A program made the translations under genes and the position numbers. Positions 1 to 12,325 of a stretch of DNA of 64,000 nt are shown here, in pieces; the first letter of the stretch is position 1, and each line of letters begins with the position of its first letter. The notes beneath the pieces were generated by a model, which was not told the DNA's origin, did not search any database, and saw only the letters and a list, made by a program, of their open reading frames with translations. The stretch spans positions 8,034,976 through 8,098,975 of the forward strand of contig NC_049992.1 in assembly GCF_000003815.2 (NCBI RefSeq), written 5' to 3'. The stretch is from Branchiostoma floridae. Lineage: Eukaryota; Chordata; Leptocardii; Amphioxiformes; Branchiostomatidae.

Positions 1-1289
1 TTTTTTTAGCTTGTCGCTTTTGAAGTTCTTTTTTTTTTTTCTTGTTTTATTTTTTTATTTAATTTCATTTTCTACTCTCTTTTATATTTTTCCTGTTACT
101 ACATTTATACAGAAGGCTATTGTACACTCATTAGGGACACATAAATGTAGTATATCAGTTTAAAAGAACAAGAAGGTTAAAAAAAGGATGTAACCTTGTT
201 AGTAATAAAGCAGAGACTGCACTGTTATAGTCACCAGGCAATACATCTACTGGGTATGAGAAACTGGTCCAATCCATCAGTAAGTAATACTTTGTTTTTT
301 GCGACACCTCGGGGCCAGAGTCAATTTTATTTTGTGTATCATTCAGCTTGTCACTTATAGTAGTTCATGTTTTCCTTGCGTTCTTTAAGTTATTTTTTTT
401 CACTTTATTTTATATTTGCCTGTTACTACATTTTGCTGAAGAGGCTATAACAAACTATTGTGCGTTAGGTTCACCTAAATGTATTTTATCAGTTCAAAAG
501 ACCAAGGATTTAGCCTTCTTGATAAGATCAAAGCAGAGAACTGGTTTTCTCTTAATCAATATTTTTTCAAATTTTATCAGTTGATGACTAGTTTTTAGGT
601 AATGAAACACATACATATAATCTTATCCCATAAGCTTATTAACATAACCTTTATTTTGTCTTTAAATTTGATGACTTGTTTTTAGGTAATGAAACACATC
701 AGTATTATTGTATCCCATAATCTTATTAACATAACCTTTATATTTTCTTTAAAACGTCCATATATATCCATGTTTTCCCATGTATCTATTTTATCTAGTA
801 ATAAACAATGATGAAACACAGTGCAGCCCATGTCATATACGTTGTTAGAACATCTTCATTATTCAATAAATGTAAATAATAGTTAACTCGTTGTAAGTGT
901 AGTTTTTTAATCACTGTACTGTGTCTGCTTTTATGGGCCATGGGCCTTATTCGAACAAATAAATAAATAAATAAATAGACCTTCAGAGAAAAGCAGAATC
1001 TACTCCTGAGTGAAACGTACATACGGTATATAACTTATTTCCGATACAATTCCGTTACCTTTGAGCTCACTTTCCTAAACAACCAGGTAGTTTTCACTGA
1101 AAATAAAGCCAATTTATTTTCAGTGACCAAAAAAAATGCCATTTTCGACATTTCAATGAGAACGAGGGACATGTGTTAGGTACCAGTCATTTTGATGGCG
1201 TGGGATCCAATCCCACCGCTGCCACCAGGTATATGAAGGAACGTTTAGTCTGGGAAGAACGTCCGCTCTTCTTCGTGTCTTGGGTGAGA
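1..1289. other. AT-rich stretch without a recognisable gene
   Basis: I see no exon with splice signals or recognisable protein similarity here. There are T-rich runs and a near-repeat of a sentence of about 60 bases around 575-640 and 665-735 (both contain 'gatgacttgtttttaggtaa'), which is a small local tandem duplication. The short open frames present have no family resemblance. Confidence 0.5.
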
Positions 1290-1722
1290 CGGTAACAGGT
1301 TGTTCGCAGTTCGCAACAAGGCAAGTCTTTTCGCAACAAGGTACAAGTCGTTTCGCAACATTTTAACGTTATTAATCTTGATAGCCTAATAGTATTAGGA
1401 ATCGTATTGCTAACATAAATTGTATTCCTTCCACGTAAAAATCTTACCGGGTGCGAAAGACAACCCCGGCGGCAGAGGAACATGGGGCTGCATGGACCTG
1501 ACAGCCCGATGATTTCATACGCCAGGCGGTACAGTTTCATACGCGGCGTGCACAGGCAGGAGTATAATCATGTTAGGAATACGATTTCTAATACTATTAG
1601 GCTATCAAGATTAATAACATTGAAATGTTGTGAAACGACTTGAACCTTGTTGCGAAAAGACTTGCCTTGTTGCGAACTGACGGTTGCGAACTGACATTGT
1701 TGCGAAACAACCTGTAACCGGT
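1290..1722. mobile_element. Foldback / long-TIR element
   Basis: The left arm (about 1290-1420) and right arm (about 1570-1720) are inverted copies of each other over more than 110 bases. Both contain 'cctaatagtattagg'-type sequence followed by 'gatagcc', 'cgaaacgactt' and 'cgcaacaaggcaagtc' in opposite orientation. The arms enclose about 150 bases of unrelated GC-richer sequence. The outer ends pair 'ggtaacaggttgtt' with 'aacaacctgtaacc'. This is the structure of a non-autonomous foldback DNA element. No transposase is encoded. Confidence 0.75.
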
Positions 1723-1835
1723 GAGACTCATCTGGGGACATCCGGGTCCCTTCCTTTATTGGGAAGGATAATTCACAGCAGATGTCACAATACTGTCATG
1801 AGCTTACTGAGTCTGTCTGACAGTAAACATGCGTA

Positions 1836-1905
1836 CTTCCTTACAAACTATAGTTGCGTACGCACCATGTCCTGATTTTTCGGTATGTGGCGTAAAAAAA
1901 GACCC
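1836..1905 (+). repeat. Dispersed 70-bp repeat, copy 1
   Basis: A stretch reading 'ttacaaactatagttgcgta', followed by 'cgcaccatgtcctg' and 'aaaaaaagacccc', recurs almost unchanged at 5996-6066. The two copies are in the same orientation, about 4.2 kb apart, with only a few substitutions. It is part of an unidentified interspersed repeat. Confidence 0.7.
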
Positions 1906-3845
1906 CTAACAACTTTAATGACCGTATGTAACATAACAAACTAACAATACTGTGAGAAGGAACCACTGATACAACAGGATTAGGACAATTAAGTTGTATT
2001 GAACAAAAAAAAAACTCACGATACGTTATAAGTTTGTTGTTTACTATAAACATACGTAGGTTTGGTGGAGAATGAAAATAAGTAGAATATTTGGGCCACA
2101 CTTGTTTTTTCATTGCACGCTCGCATCAGTTGGGGGGGGGGGGGGTTTCAGAGGATGTCATCCATATAATCAAATCAATACGGCCTGATGGCTTATAATC
2201 TCGTCCCTCCGGCGATTTTCCCTACTAGCCTCCACCCCTCCATATACATCGCTTTGGAACAGTCCTGCGTATCTTGTTGTTGATTTAAGGGTAGGTCGGT
2301 AAACACGAGTGTGCCGCGCACACACGGGGAGGACCTGGTCAGTCACCTGTGTAGTAGTCGGTCACGGCGGTCACGTCTGGAGACCTCTACCTGTCCGTGC
2401 TGTTCCACACACCTGAAGGACTTCGCCTTCAAACACCTGTACGTCCAGGAAGGGATATGGGAGAACACAGGTAGTACAGGTGAGTTTAAGGTGCAGTTCT
2501 CTTCACATACCTGTCATTCTGTCATACGGAACCCACCTGGCTTTTACCTAGCAGGCAACCACGACGGAGAGTGAATCGAGGGTGTGTAGCTAAACAACAC
2601 GCAAGCTGCGTTTGCAGAATGTTAGGATTACGCGCGTGGGCTTGAAAAGTAGACTCTGTAGTATTAAATAGATGTGTTTCCTAGAAGGCTTGTAGGAGTG
2701 AGCACTTGGTTTTAAAGTGGTCTGGAGTTATGTATTTAATCTGCGATAGATCATGAGAATCTTGGTTCAGTTTTTATGTATCTAGGGTTGAAGACTTCTG
2801 CCAGTGGTTTTGTGGTTTTATCATAATGGAATTCATTCCTAGATCCTTGAAAAAATAGCTCATGATACAGTCCCTTATAGAACAAGTTCACGAAGACGAC
2901 GCAGACCGTTGTCGCTGCCTCACTTTACACGCTGGTTTGCCGCAAAAATCGAGATTGGGTAAATGTACAAAAAGCTACATACTTAAAGAAGAGTCGTGAT
3001 CAAAGTTCTGTGACACTGCTTCCGGCCATTCCAAGAACTCGTGCCAACATTCGCTCGTTTGATGATGCTTGTCATGGGTTCGTTATCACTGGTATTCTCA
3101 TAACAGCCATAAGGTAATTGTAATGAACAGGTGTACGTTAGATCCTAGTCCTCAAGTGGTTCCTGATTCACACTGTTTCTAGTGGGCAAAACAAAATAAT
3201 CCTACATACACCACTTAATAAGTTGACCTTTATGTACTGCGCTTTATGTATGAGGTTCTTGAATCTTTTAAACGCTGCCCATAAATAAAATAGTGCCATT
3301 TCAGGTATGTTGTTACAAAACAAATATCATTTCAATAGGTAAACTATAATTTTTCGGCTAGCGAAATGAATCCTTTTATAATCTGTTGACTGTAAACATT
3401 GCAATGTTTATGCCCAACCCAGTGTGCTACTGAGCTGGGGGTGGGGGAGGGGCATTTATCTAAATTTATGTCTGGGCAAGACTGGGATCAGTCAAAACTC
3501 AGCGCAGGTTTCATCGGAGTATGACATTTTTCTTTCCGTTGGGCCTCATTGCAGAATCTGATAGCCTCGAGTACAGTTCACGTCAATGCGCATGTTTCAT
3601 CGGATTGTGTTTTTTGTCAACCAGCTGTACTGCGTTGAGGAGTCTGATAGCCTCGGATACAAAGGTAGACGATAGCAAGTGTACCTTTTAATTTTGGTCT
3701 GAGCTTAGCCAGACAAACTGTCAGGAGGCCACTCTTATAACTAGAGTTCGGCGACCTCATACCTCCATGAAAATTTAGAGCTTTCGTAAATTTCATGCAA
3801 TTGACTAACACATTAACATAATTCATGCATGGTGTTGTTAATCAT
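1906..3845. other. No gene recognised; poly-G tract at about 2130-2146
   Basis: There is a run of about 15 G near 2131. A GC-richer patch at 2300-2575 is open on the plus strand, but the protein is unlike any family I know and has no flanking splice logic. A short direct repeat with 'tctgatagcctcg' occurs near 3555 and 3640. Confidence 0.4.
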
Positions 3846-3849
3846 TGAC

Positions 3850-4758
3850 TAACGTACACATGTCACAATTATAAAATTCCCATTATTAATCATAAAGTGG
3901 TTTTGCAATTTTTACATGAATTATGCAAATAAGTTCCTCATTACCATATTTGGTATCTGCTTATATTCCACTTATCATAATTAACATGTGTTACATGTAT
4001 CTAGGTCCAGTTATTGAAAACAATGGAACTATACAATTTCCTAATTGATTATGCAAATTAAGTCCTCATTTGCATAACATGCATATCATTATAAACAACT
4101 TTGCCTAAGCTACCTGCATGCCTAAAATGCAGGCAATCCGTCGTTCCTTTCTGCAGTAATCCTCTTTGGAGTGTCTTGACAAAAACACCCCTGCAGTTGC
4201 ACAATTAAATGTTAGGGTGCTGAAACTTGCCCCGCTTGTTTATGGCACTAAAAGCTATCTACCACCTACATGTCAAGACCATAGCATGTCTGGAACAAGA
4301 GATACATTGAAAAAACTGCTATGATAGAATATTCTCATTAATTATGCAAATGTGCTCCTAATTTGCATAATTAGTATCTTATCTTGTAAGATATTGTCTA
4401 AAGTACCTACACACCAAAAATGATGAAAATCCGTTGTTCCCTTCTTGAGTTATCCTCTTCAGAAGTTTTTGACAAAAATGCCCCTGCTATCCCAAAACTA
4501 GACGCTAGGAGGCCCAAACATATGTCATTTCTTTCTGAGCACAAGAGCTATCTAATACTCAAAAATCATGACCATAGCATGTTCAGAACACCGAGATAGC
4601 AAAACCGTAAGTTGCGCTGCAGTACCAAGGTCACACACCAGGGGGCCCAAAATTGACCTTCACCTTCGTCTTCCCAACCCCTACCCACATACCAAATATC
4701 ATCGTAGTCCATCAAGAGGTTCTCAAGTTATGATGTCCACAAATAAGCGGACACACAG

Positions 4759-4789
<31 letters not shown>

Positions 4790-5040
4790 GACACACACAC
4801 AGACACACCAAAAACTATACCTCCATTTTTTCATGGAGGTAATCAGTAGAAGCTAACACTGTTGTTATCAAAAGGTGGCTTGCCAACTTATGTTTTATAT
4901 CTAGGTCAACCCAATCAAAATCTAACGAAACCGGAATATAAAAAGGCTGCGTGATTTCTTCACCACTGTCTCCATGTTCTATTGATCCAGGGAAGGGTTA
5001 TTTATAACCCTCTACTACTAAGTATGTTTGGAAAGTAAGC
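3850..5040 (+). repeat. Interspersed repeat with internal tandem units and CA microsatellite
   Basis: Segments at about 4030-4300 and 4320-4580 are diverged copies of one unit of about 265 bases. Each starts with 'attatgcaaat', then a Gly-less 'ccgtygttcc' stretch, 'gacaaaaa.gcccctgc' and 'gaccatagcatgt'. A CA microsatellite lies at 4749-4806. The part from 4501 to about 5035 reappears inverted at 11757-12290 with very high identity, so this is a mobile repeat family. A frame of about 90 codons runs through the CA tract but is not a credible gene. Confidence 0.7.
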
Positions 5041-5995
5041 CAGCGTCTAGAAAGTAAAGTGACTTTGGGCACACTTCCTGAGCTATAAAGAAGAAGGGCG
5101 CTCAATTGGCCCCGTCAGGGGTCGTGTTTTGGCCTGTCAAAGTATAGAGAGATTCTTTTTTTTTTCATTCCAACGTCCAGTGATTGAAACACGCAGCTGA
5201 TGGAATCGGTGACGTTATGATTTGGTGAATATGTCAGTGGGACTGACATAGGGACATATTGTTTGCTTGAGATGGGCCAAGGTGTTGGATACCTTGCTTT
5301 GACTTTATCATAATAATAATGTTTGATTGCAAATGCATGCCCATGGGGCTATTATAATTGCAAATGAATAGATTCAAATACTAACGTACTAACATGAAGT
5401 GACTATTTGTGGGCTATTTACAAGTGAGTAATCTAAATTCTAACATGAAAAGATTTTTAAAATGCACATACGGTATATATGTATAAATCATACATAGTGG
5501 TAATAAAGAATATTTCCGTTGTTAATGACTCAAAATGATTTATGTATGTATGTGTTCCTGCAAGACCTGGAGAAAGCAGCTGCAGACTTATGCTATCCTT
5601 ATAAACACTTACTTGGCGTATGGACCACACCAGAACACAGTTTGCACAATATTTACGTCATGCCTTCGTCATGTTGTTGGTGAGTGGCTCTTATCGTGTT
5701 CACAACAAGAAACCAAGATGGAGGATTACTGGGCACCCAAACACGGGATTACTGACCTTTTGTTAATTACTGATTTGTCTAAATACACAATCTGTTTACA
5801 TAGAAACGATGAGTTTTCATTTTCGTAACACTTTCACTTATATGCATTGAAGGGAGGGGGTTAGTTCAGAACCCAGACGACAAAGTTCATTTCGCCTCTT
5901 GTACCTACTCTAGCAACGACATGCATGCTAGCGCGTGATCATGGTATTGCTGTTACACAGTAGCACTTCTGTATTCTGGGACGGTAAATCGGCGT
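5041..5995. other. No gene recognised
   Basis: AT-rich sequence without exon signals. A frame at 5535-5828 has no recognisable features. Confidence 0.4.
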
Positions 5996-6066
5996 CCTTC
6001 TTTACAAACTATAGCTGCGTACGCACCATGTCCTGGTTTTTCGGTATTTGGCGCAAAAAAAGACCC
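5996..6066 (+). repeat. Dispersed 70-bp repeat, copy 2
   Basis: Second copy of the sequence at 1836-1905. It is the better conserved copy around 'tgcgtacgcaccatgtcctg'. Confidence 0.7.
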
Positions 6067-6299
6067 CTTTTCAAATGCCCTGACATATTTTTTGGTCTAC
6101 TGCCACCCCCCCACCCGCCTACGACAAGACCGAGTAGCACAAACAGCTCTCAGGCTTCAAGATTCAGCGTTTCGAGTTGTTGTGATACTATGGTAGTACA
6201 GAAAAATTAGGTATACACGAATGACAATATCATTTAATTCCAGAAACGTCAGCAGGACTTCAATATGTATAACACTGCATTTTATGGACGAAGCTAGAT

Positions 6300-7105
6300 T
6301 TCATAAGCTGGCAGAATGTTTGCAGAGAGTCTCAATTCTTTCAGCATGAACAGTCACGGGTCCATACCTCTGGTCCGCCACGACTCGCGGCTTGTAGTGA
6401 ATCTGTGCCAGGTAAACCCGTCCATGTGTGACCGATCCTAAAGTTGTGTAAACGCAAAAGTGGACACCTGATACGGACCTGACATGGGGCGTGGCCTCGC
6501 TCACTGAAGGGAGCGGTCGGGACACCATGGTCCAGCCTGTAATGTAAGGATACATAAAAACATGGCTGTTATAAAGAAAATTGTGCATCGATCCGAAAAC
6601 GTTACACCCTGCGTTAGCGTCAAAGACAAATACTTAATGATCTTGCATTCTACATTTTTTGTAACACGTATGGGTTCTACTTTGTTTTGGGGATAGGTCT
6701 TCTGAGGTCTAACCTACTTCTCAAGCGTGATACCACCATTGTTTGTAACGGTTACGCTCAAGGTCTTAAAGGATGAAGACGCAGTAGGATAAGTAAGAAA
6801 GAAGACAAGTGCAGATGCGTAAGAAAACGGCGTCAGTAGTCTCGAATTTCTGACAGTGTCTAAACTTGTTGCCAGCCTGAAAAAAGATAACGTTGCCCTA
6901 AGAGGCTCTCCTTTTTAAGACTCTAAAAGAGGTCCGTATACTACTGTATTGACCAGGTTACCTCTCTTGCGGGTACGTCATCCCATACCTGTAACCCGTC
7001 TGCCTATGACGAGGCTTACAGTTCGCCCACAGCCCGTTAAACTGTGACGATATCGCCACATTAGGACCCGTGACCCGAGTCCTGGAACCCCTGCTGCGAG
7101 CAAAA
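6300..7105 (-). other. Two possible minus-strand exons, unidentified (weak claudin-like motif)
   Basis: On the minus strand an open segment at about 7096-6990 is preceded by an AG acceptor and followed by 'TTACAG|gtatgg'. It reads ...RVTGPNVAISSQFNGLWANC..., which resembles the claudin first-loop pattern (GLW..C), but the preceding Trp and the second Cys are absent. A second open segment at about 6544-6301, after 'cattacag', reads GWTMVSRPLPSVSEA... and ends at a stop; I do not recognise it. The two need not belong together. They may be exons of an undetected gene, remnants, or chance. Confidence 0.2.
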
Positions 7106-7556
7106 GAAACATTTCTCCTGTAGATCGCCGTGCAAAATAGGCAAGCTAGATCTAGCATATATGGGTACTTGTATTTGGCTCATACCATACCCGCTACAGT
7201 GTCGTTGTACGTAAACCTGAGTTACGTCATCTTTTGAATGCTGAACGGTGTTCAGCTACAGGTAAGGAAATAATGAGGGGCGAGCTTAAATCGGTTATGT
7301 GGGGCTGATGTTACAAGCACAGTCGTTTCAAATGACCCTTTGGGACAAGATGTGCACGTATACAGTTAGACAGATTTGCCAACTCTTTATGATGTAACTC
7401 AACCGACAAATTTACCAGTCTGAGAGTAATGAGTCTTTGTGCCAGCCGTATAGGCATGGCCGAAAAAGGCAAAACAGTTTTTGGGGTAATTCTTATTTGC
7501 TTTCAGACAAACACAAGGTGGCACTGCACTCAAGTTAGGAACTTATTTCAACAGTA

Positions 7557-7557
7557 T

Positions 7558-7602
<45 letters not shown>
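7557..7602. repeat. (TA)n microsatellite
   Basis: About 45 bases of alternating TA with one or two interruptions, about 140 bases upstream of the first transporter coding exon. Confidence 0.9.
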
Positions 7603-7605
<3 letters not shown>

Positions 7606-7742
7606 ATGATATGGACTATTAATATTAACGGTGAGCCAACAGCTCGTCGTCCTATGTCGTGAAATTCACCACTAACGTTATATCGGATTCTGCAAAATAG
7701 TCGAAAAATGTTTTGTTTTTGTTTCCAGATCTGTGATCCGCG

Positions 7743-10700
7743 ATGCCACCGTTCCGCCAGGAGTCCGACCCCCGGGCTAACACCCCTCCCCCTCGGGCCC
7801 GCTCCTCCCTCTGGGAGGCGGTGTTCCGGCGGAAGCTGATCGGGCCCTCCACGTTCCGGTCCCCGCTGAGGCGATGCCTGGAGGCCCGGGACCTGATGGC
7901 CCTGGGGCTGTCGGCGGTGCTCGGTACGGGGATATACATTACGGTGGGACTGGTGGCCAGGCAACACGCAGGTCAGGGGAATCTTTGCGTGTAATAACTC
8001 AAACATTGTCTGAAAATGATACCTACGTATGCGCAGGAAATATCTCGATCAGTTTGCGTGTAATAATTAAAATATTGTCTTAAAACAAAACCTGCGTCGA
8101 GAAGTCTAAACGGTGACCTATAATTTCTCCTTGTTTCGTCGACGACTCAAGATGTTTCAACAATAGTCATAAAACACATGAAAATAAACATCTCGACGCT
8201 CAGAGCGCTTTAATATGATATCGACTAAGCAGACTTGCGAAATGGCAAATCGATGTCACTCAAGCCATGGCTCAAAACAGCAACTTATACAAGTTATAGA
8301 CATGCCTTTAGTCGCGACTTACGGACGAAGGGCGATGACCGGCAGCCTGGTTTTTGTCAGTCCCAAGATGTTCATATTCTTTTTCTGTCCATACAGGTCC
8401 GGCAGTGCTGGTGTCCTTCGTAGTAGGAGGCCTGGCCGCCTTCCTGACCAGTCTGTGCCAAGCCGAGTTCGTAGCACGGCTCCCATTGGCCGGCGCCACC
8501 TACACGTACATCTACGTCACGGTAGGCGAACTGTGGGGCTTTCTTATTGGCTGGAACACTGTGATGGAGCTAACGGTGGCGCTGGCGTTCGTGGGTCGCA
8601 CCTGGAGTTCACACCTGGACGCCTTGTGCGGTCACGCCATCAGTATCTACCTTAAGGCCCACGTGGCTACCTGGGACCTCACGCCTTTAGCTGACTTTCC
8701 TGACTTCTGCGCGTTCGGCGCGGTGTTGCTAACTGTGCTGTTCGTCATCATAGGAGCTAAGATATCGAGTTGGGTTTCCGCCATCTTTATTTCCATCAAC
8801 TTCGTGGTCATCATCTGCGTCATCGTTGCGGGCGCGTTCGCGTCACACCTGGGAAACTGGACGGAGGCTGAGTTCGCGCCATTTGGGTGGGAGGGCGTCA
8901 TAACCGGCGCCGCCATCGCCTTCAGCTGCTTCACCGGACTCACCGTCATCCTGACGTCAGCGGAAGAGACGCATGAAGCTAACACGTCACTTCCGGGATC
9001 CTTGATCATGACGGTGGTGACGTCACTTCCGCTATACATAGGAGTGTCCGTTATATTAACAATGATAGTGCCATGGGACTCGATTGACGTAACGTCACCA
9101 TTGCCGAGCGCTTTTCTGAACCACGGACGTAACTGGCGCTGGGCGTGGTATCTGACGACAGCCGGGTGTCTGTCGGCCATGTTGGCTGCGCAGGTCGCCA
9201 TTTTGGTGGCCCTGTCGCGGACCGTGTATTCTCTAGCAGCTGACGGGCTCTTCTTCTCCTTCTGTGGGAAGGTGAGCAGGACGACGCAGGTGCCCGTGGT
9301 GGCCGCGCTGATTTTCGGCGGGGTGGCGTCGTTCCTGGCCTTGGTGCTGGACGTAGAGTCGCTGGTGAAGTTCGCGTCCATGGGGTCGCTCCTGTCGTAC
9401 ATCGTGCTCCCGATGTGCTCCATCATCTCGCGATACCAGCCGCCGTTACCGCACGAGATCCCGCACATCCAGTACCAGTGGGTGCAGCAGCAGATGCGCG
9501 AGCACGCCTACGACACCGAACCGCCTCGGGTTTCCTCGGAAGACTTCGTGAACGAGTTCGGCCCGAGGTTCCGCCGAGTCGGCGAGCTCAGATCGACGTC
9601 AAGGTACTTAGACTGCATCAAGAACCTTCCCGCCGGTCACGTGATCACCACGTGCATCCTGTCCCTCACTATCGTGCTCGTCGGCTGCAGTGTCCTGGTC
9701 AAGCATGCGCAGTGGGAACCTGTGACGTCACACTGGTGGGTGTTCTTGCTGCTGACGCTGCTGCTGGCTGCCATGGCAACCATACTGGCCGTGATCTTCG
9801 CACATCATCAGAACGAGGACATTCCGACCTTCAGGGTAAGGCCAATAACATAAAAAAGCAGAAAGCATCAACCCAGATTGTTGGCATAAAATGGATTAGA
9901 TTTTTAGAAAGACAATTAAAGAAGAGAAAATATATGATCTACTTTCATTTGAGAAAAATGCATTATTGTATTGGAAATGGCAATCCAAACCAATGACATT
10001 TTTGCTGTTATGAATAATAGTTTGGGGACTACAAATTATCTACCAAAGCAGAGATAGATTATGATAAATAGCCATCAAAATAATAGATAGTTGGTTTTAG
10101 ATAATAAGTTCACCTTTATCCGCGGGATAACCTATATTTGTGTGTTTGAAAACAAAGAATTCTAAATTATAATATATACAAAATATATCAGTTTGAAACC
10201 ACAGTTTGTCAACTTGATATCAATAACATGTTCTGTTTTGAAAAACAAACCAAACAAACAACGGATGTAGGTTAAAGGTGAACTAGCGGATAAAGCCGAA
10301 CTAGCTTATATGCTAAGATCTAAGACATGACAATGCGTCCACGTCCATTGTTAACCCTGTAACCTGTGCCCCCTCCCCTAGTTACGGATGATCCCGTTCG
10401 TCCCGGCGCTGTCCCTGTGTCTGAACGTGCTGCTGGTGGTGCACCTGGACGGGAAAACCTGGGCACGCTGCGCCACGTGGATCGGAATAGGTGGGTAGTC
10501 CACGGATCATTCTCTCCAGAAATATGAAAAAGATACTATCACAATCTTCGAACACATGCATAACAGCCCCTTGATACTCCTTGCAAAACACATTTCAGTT
10601 ATACTTCTATTTCATACTATACATGTATATTTAAAAGTTTTTAGAAAAGTTTTTGGCTGACTGCCATTTTTGCGTGCAAAGAATACTTGATATCAAACTA

Positions 10701-11299
10701 ATCTGTTTCTGTTTCCTTAGTTATATACCTGACCAGTGTCTTAAAAGCAAGTTAAGCATTTCGATATGATTGGAAAATCTAACAGTACCTCCAATTTTGG
10801 CAACACCCAAGGGGCGGGGCCATATCTAATTTACCACTTATTAAAAGAAAACTCCATAGAAATGAAACGAGCTAGGATAACAACCAATCGGTATATCGTA
10901 ACCCTTTTTTTCAATTTGATGAATTGTTTTACAGGTCTGCTCCTGTACTTTGGGTATGGATTTCGCCACAGCAAAGCACTGACCCATCCCCACGCACCCC
11001 TTCCCGAAGAGTGGGTCCGCCCGCCCCGGGGAAGGCTTTTCCACAGGGAGGACTTCGTCTTGGTGGAACAGCCGCCTTCCCGAATCCGGGACGACATTGT
11101 CTTATTTGATAGAACTCAACAACGCGATGACGTCACCGCCATGGTACGGGACGATATGCTGAGAAGCATTCCCGATGACGATGATGACGAAGAAGAGCGC
11201 CCCCTACTGCCCGAAGGATGGAACCGCAAGGGAAAGAAACAAAATAGAGGGGAACACTTAGAGAGGGAACCAGTGGTGTTCTATGACTCGAACATTTAG
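7743..11299 (+). CDS. CAT-type amino acid transporter, SLC7 family (4 coding exons)
   Basis: Coding exons 7743-7971, 8397-9835, 10382-10490 and 10935-11299 join in phase (1, 0, 1) to give 713 aa, close to the usual 620-770 aa of CAT/SLC7A1-4/14 proteins. All introns are GT-AG. Exon 1 (aa 1-76) holds the conserved entry to the first membrane helix, ARDLMALGLSAVLGTGIY, with the Gly-rich unwound segment typical of the APC superfamily. Exon 2 (aa 77-556) supplies most helices, including PLAGATYTYIYVTVGELWGF and the CFTGLTVILTSAEET segment equivalent to the CAT 'FVGFDCIATTGEE' region. Exons 3 and 4 carry the C-terminal helices ending in GIGLLLYFGYGFRHS. The cytosolic tail has an acidic run (DDDDDEEE) followed by PLL, a candidate acidic dileucine sorting signal. 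The family moves cationic or other amino acids across plasma or lysosomal membranes; the substrate cannot be read from sequence. The ATG at 7743 follows a possible acceptor (AG at 7727-7728), so a noncoding first exon is likely. It is tail-to-tail with its paralogue. Confidence 0.9.
10108..10312. mobile_element. MITE, 'GATATC' family copy 1 (in transporter intron)
   Basis: The left end reads 'cacctttatccgcgggataa', followed by 'cctatatttgtg'. The right end reads 'caacggatgtaggtt', then 'aaaggtgaactagc'. The ends are inverted copies, with 'gatatcaat' inside. Two more members lie at 23148-23358 and 34750-34990. Confidence 0.7.
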
Positions 11300-11375
11300 A
11301 TTCAAGAGTGAAATTTAAGAAAAGAGATTGTGACTTGTTAGAACGCTACATATATGTCTATGCAACTATTTGTGC

Positions 11376-11381
11376 AATAAA
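11376..11381 (+). terminator. Poly(A) signal AATAAA of the plus-strand transporter
   Basis: AATAAA lies 77 bases after the stop codon at 11297-11299 and is followed by AT-rich sequence. It is the first such hexamer after the stop. Confidence 0.6.
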
Positions 11382-11619
11382 AATAAGTGACGTAATCGTA
11401 TTTTATTCTCATTTTTTGTTGTTGAATGCTCATGTCTCTCCAGTGTTCATAACAGCAGAATTATTCATTTCAATGCTCAAAATGATTCCAATCAATGAAA
11501 GGAGACAAATATGATAAAGTATGATCGACAAGAAGAACTTTTTTTATCACAAACTTGTTTCTATTTTAACTTTATATCTATATATCTATATATCATATTA
11601 TCTATCTATCTATGTATAT

Positions 11620-12001
11620 ACCAAAAAATAGTTACTCAGGCAACTGGATATGGTTTNNNNNNNNNNNNNNNNNNNNNNNNNNNNNNNNNNNNNNNNNNNN
11701 NNNNNNNNNNNNNNNNNNNNNNNNNNNNNNNNNNNNNNNNNNNNNNNNNNNNNNNNTTTCCAAACATACTTAGTAGTAGAGGGTTATAAATACCCCTTCC
11801 CTGGATCAATAGAACATGGAGCCAGTGGTGAAGAAATCACGCAGCCTTTTTATATTCCGGTTTCGTTAGATTTTGATTGGGTTGACCTAGATATAAAACA
11901 TAAGTTGGCAAGCCACCTTTTGATAACAACAGTGTTAGCTTCTGCTGATTACCTCCATGAAAAAATGGAGGTATAGTTTTTGGTGTGTCTGTGTGTGTGT
12001 C

Positions 12002-12032
<31 letters not shown>

Positions 12033-12325
12033 CTGTGTGTCCGCTTATTTGTGGACATCATAACTTGAGAACCTCTTGATGGACTACGATGATATTTGGT
12101 ATGTGGGTAGGGGTTGGGAAGACGAAGGTGAAGGTCAATTTTGGGCCCCCTGGTGTGTGACCTTGGTACTGCAGCGCAACTTACGGTTTTGCTATCTCGG
12201 TGTTCTGAACATGCTATGGTCATGATTTTTGAGTATTAGATAGCTCTTGTGCTCAGAAAGAAATGACATATGTTTGGGCCTCCTAGCGTCCCATATCCAG
12301 TTGCCTGAGTAAATATTTTTTGGTG
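11620..12325. mobile_element. TIR element containing an inverted copy of the 4.5-5.0 kb repeat
   Basis: The two ends are near-perfect 34-base inverted repeats with one difference: 11620-11654 begins 'accaaaaaatagttactcag', and 12291-12325 is its reverse complement. Between them lies a 100-N gap and then an inverted, nearly identical copy of 4501-5035, including a TG microsatellite (about 11985-12040). No transposase is visible. The region lies in the 1.55 kb between the two transporter genes. Confidence 0.7.
11657..11756. other. Assembly gap (100 N)
   Basis: Exactly 100 N, the usual placeholder for a gap of unknown size. It sits next to one terminal inverted repeat, which suggests the hairpin or repeat blocked assembly. 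Confidence 0.99.

Noticed and set aside
2311-2574. 87-codon plus-strand frame in a GC-richer patch
   Set aside because: Cys- and Ser-rich but unlike any known domain, single frame, no supporting signals. I could not support a gene.
4568-4849. His/Thr-rich 93-codon frame (and its twin at 11837-12223)
   Set aside because: It reads through a CA/TG microsatellite inside an interspersed repeat; both copies are repeat-derived.
8647-9468. 273-codon open frame on the minus strand
   Set aside because: It is antisense to the large exon of the plus-strand transporter. GC-rich codon choice keeps it open, and it has no family features.
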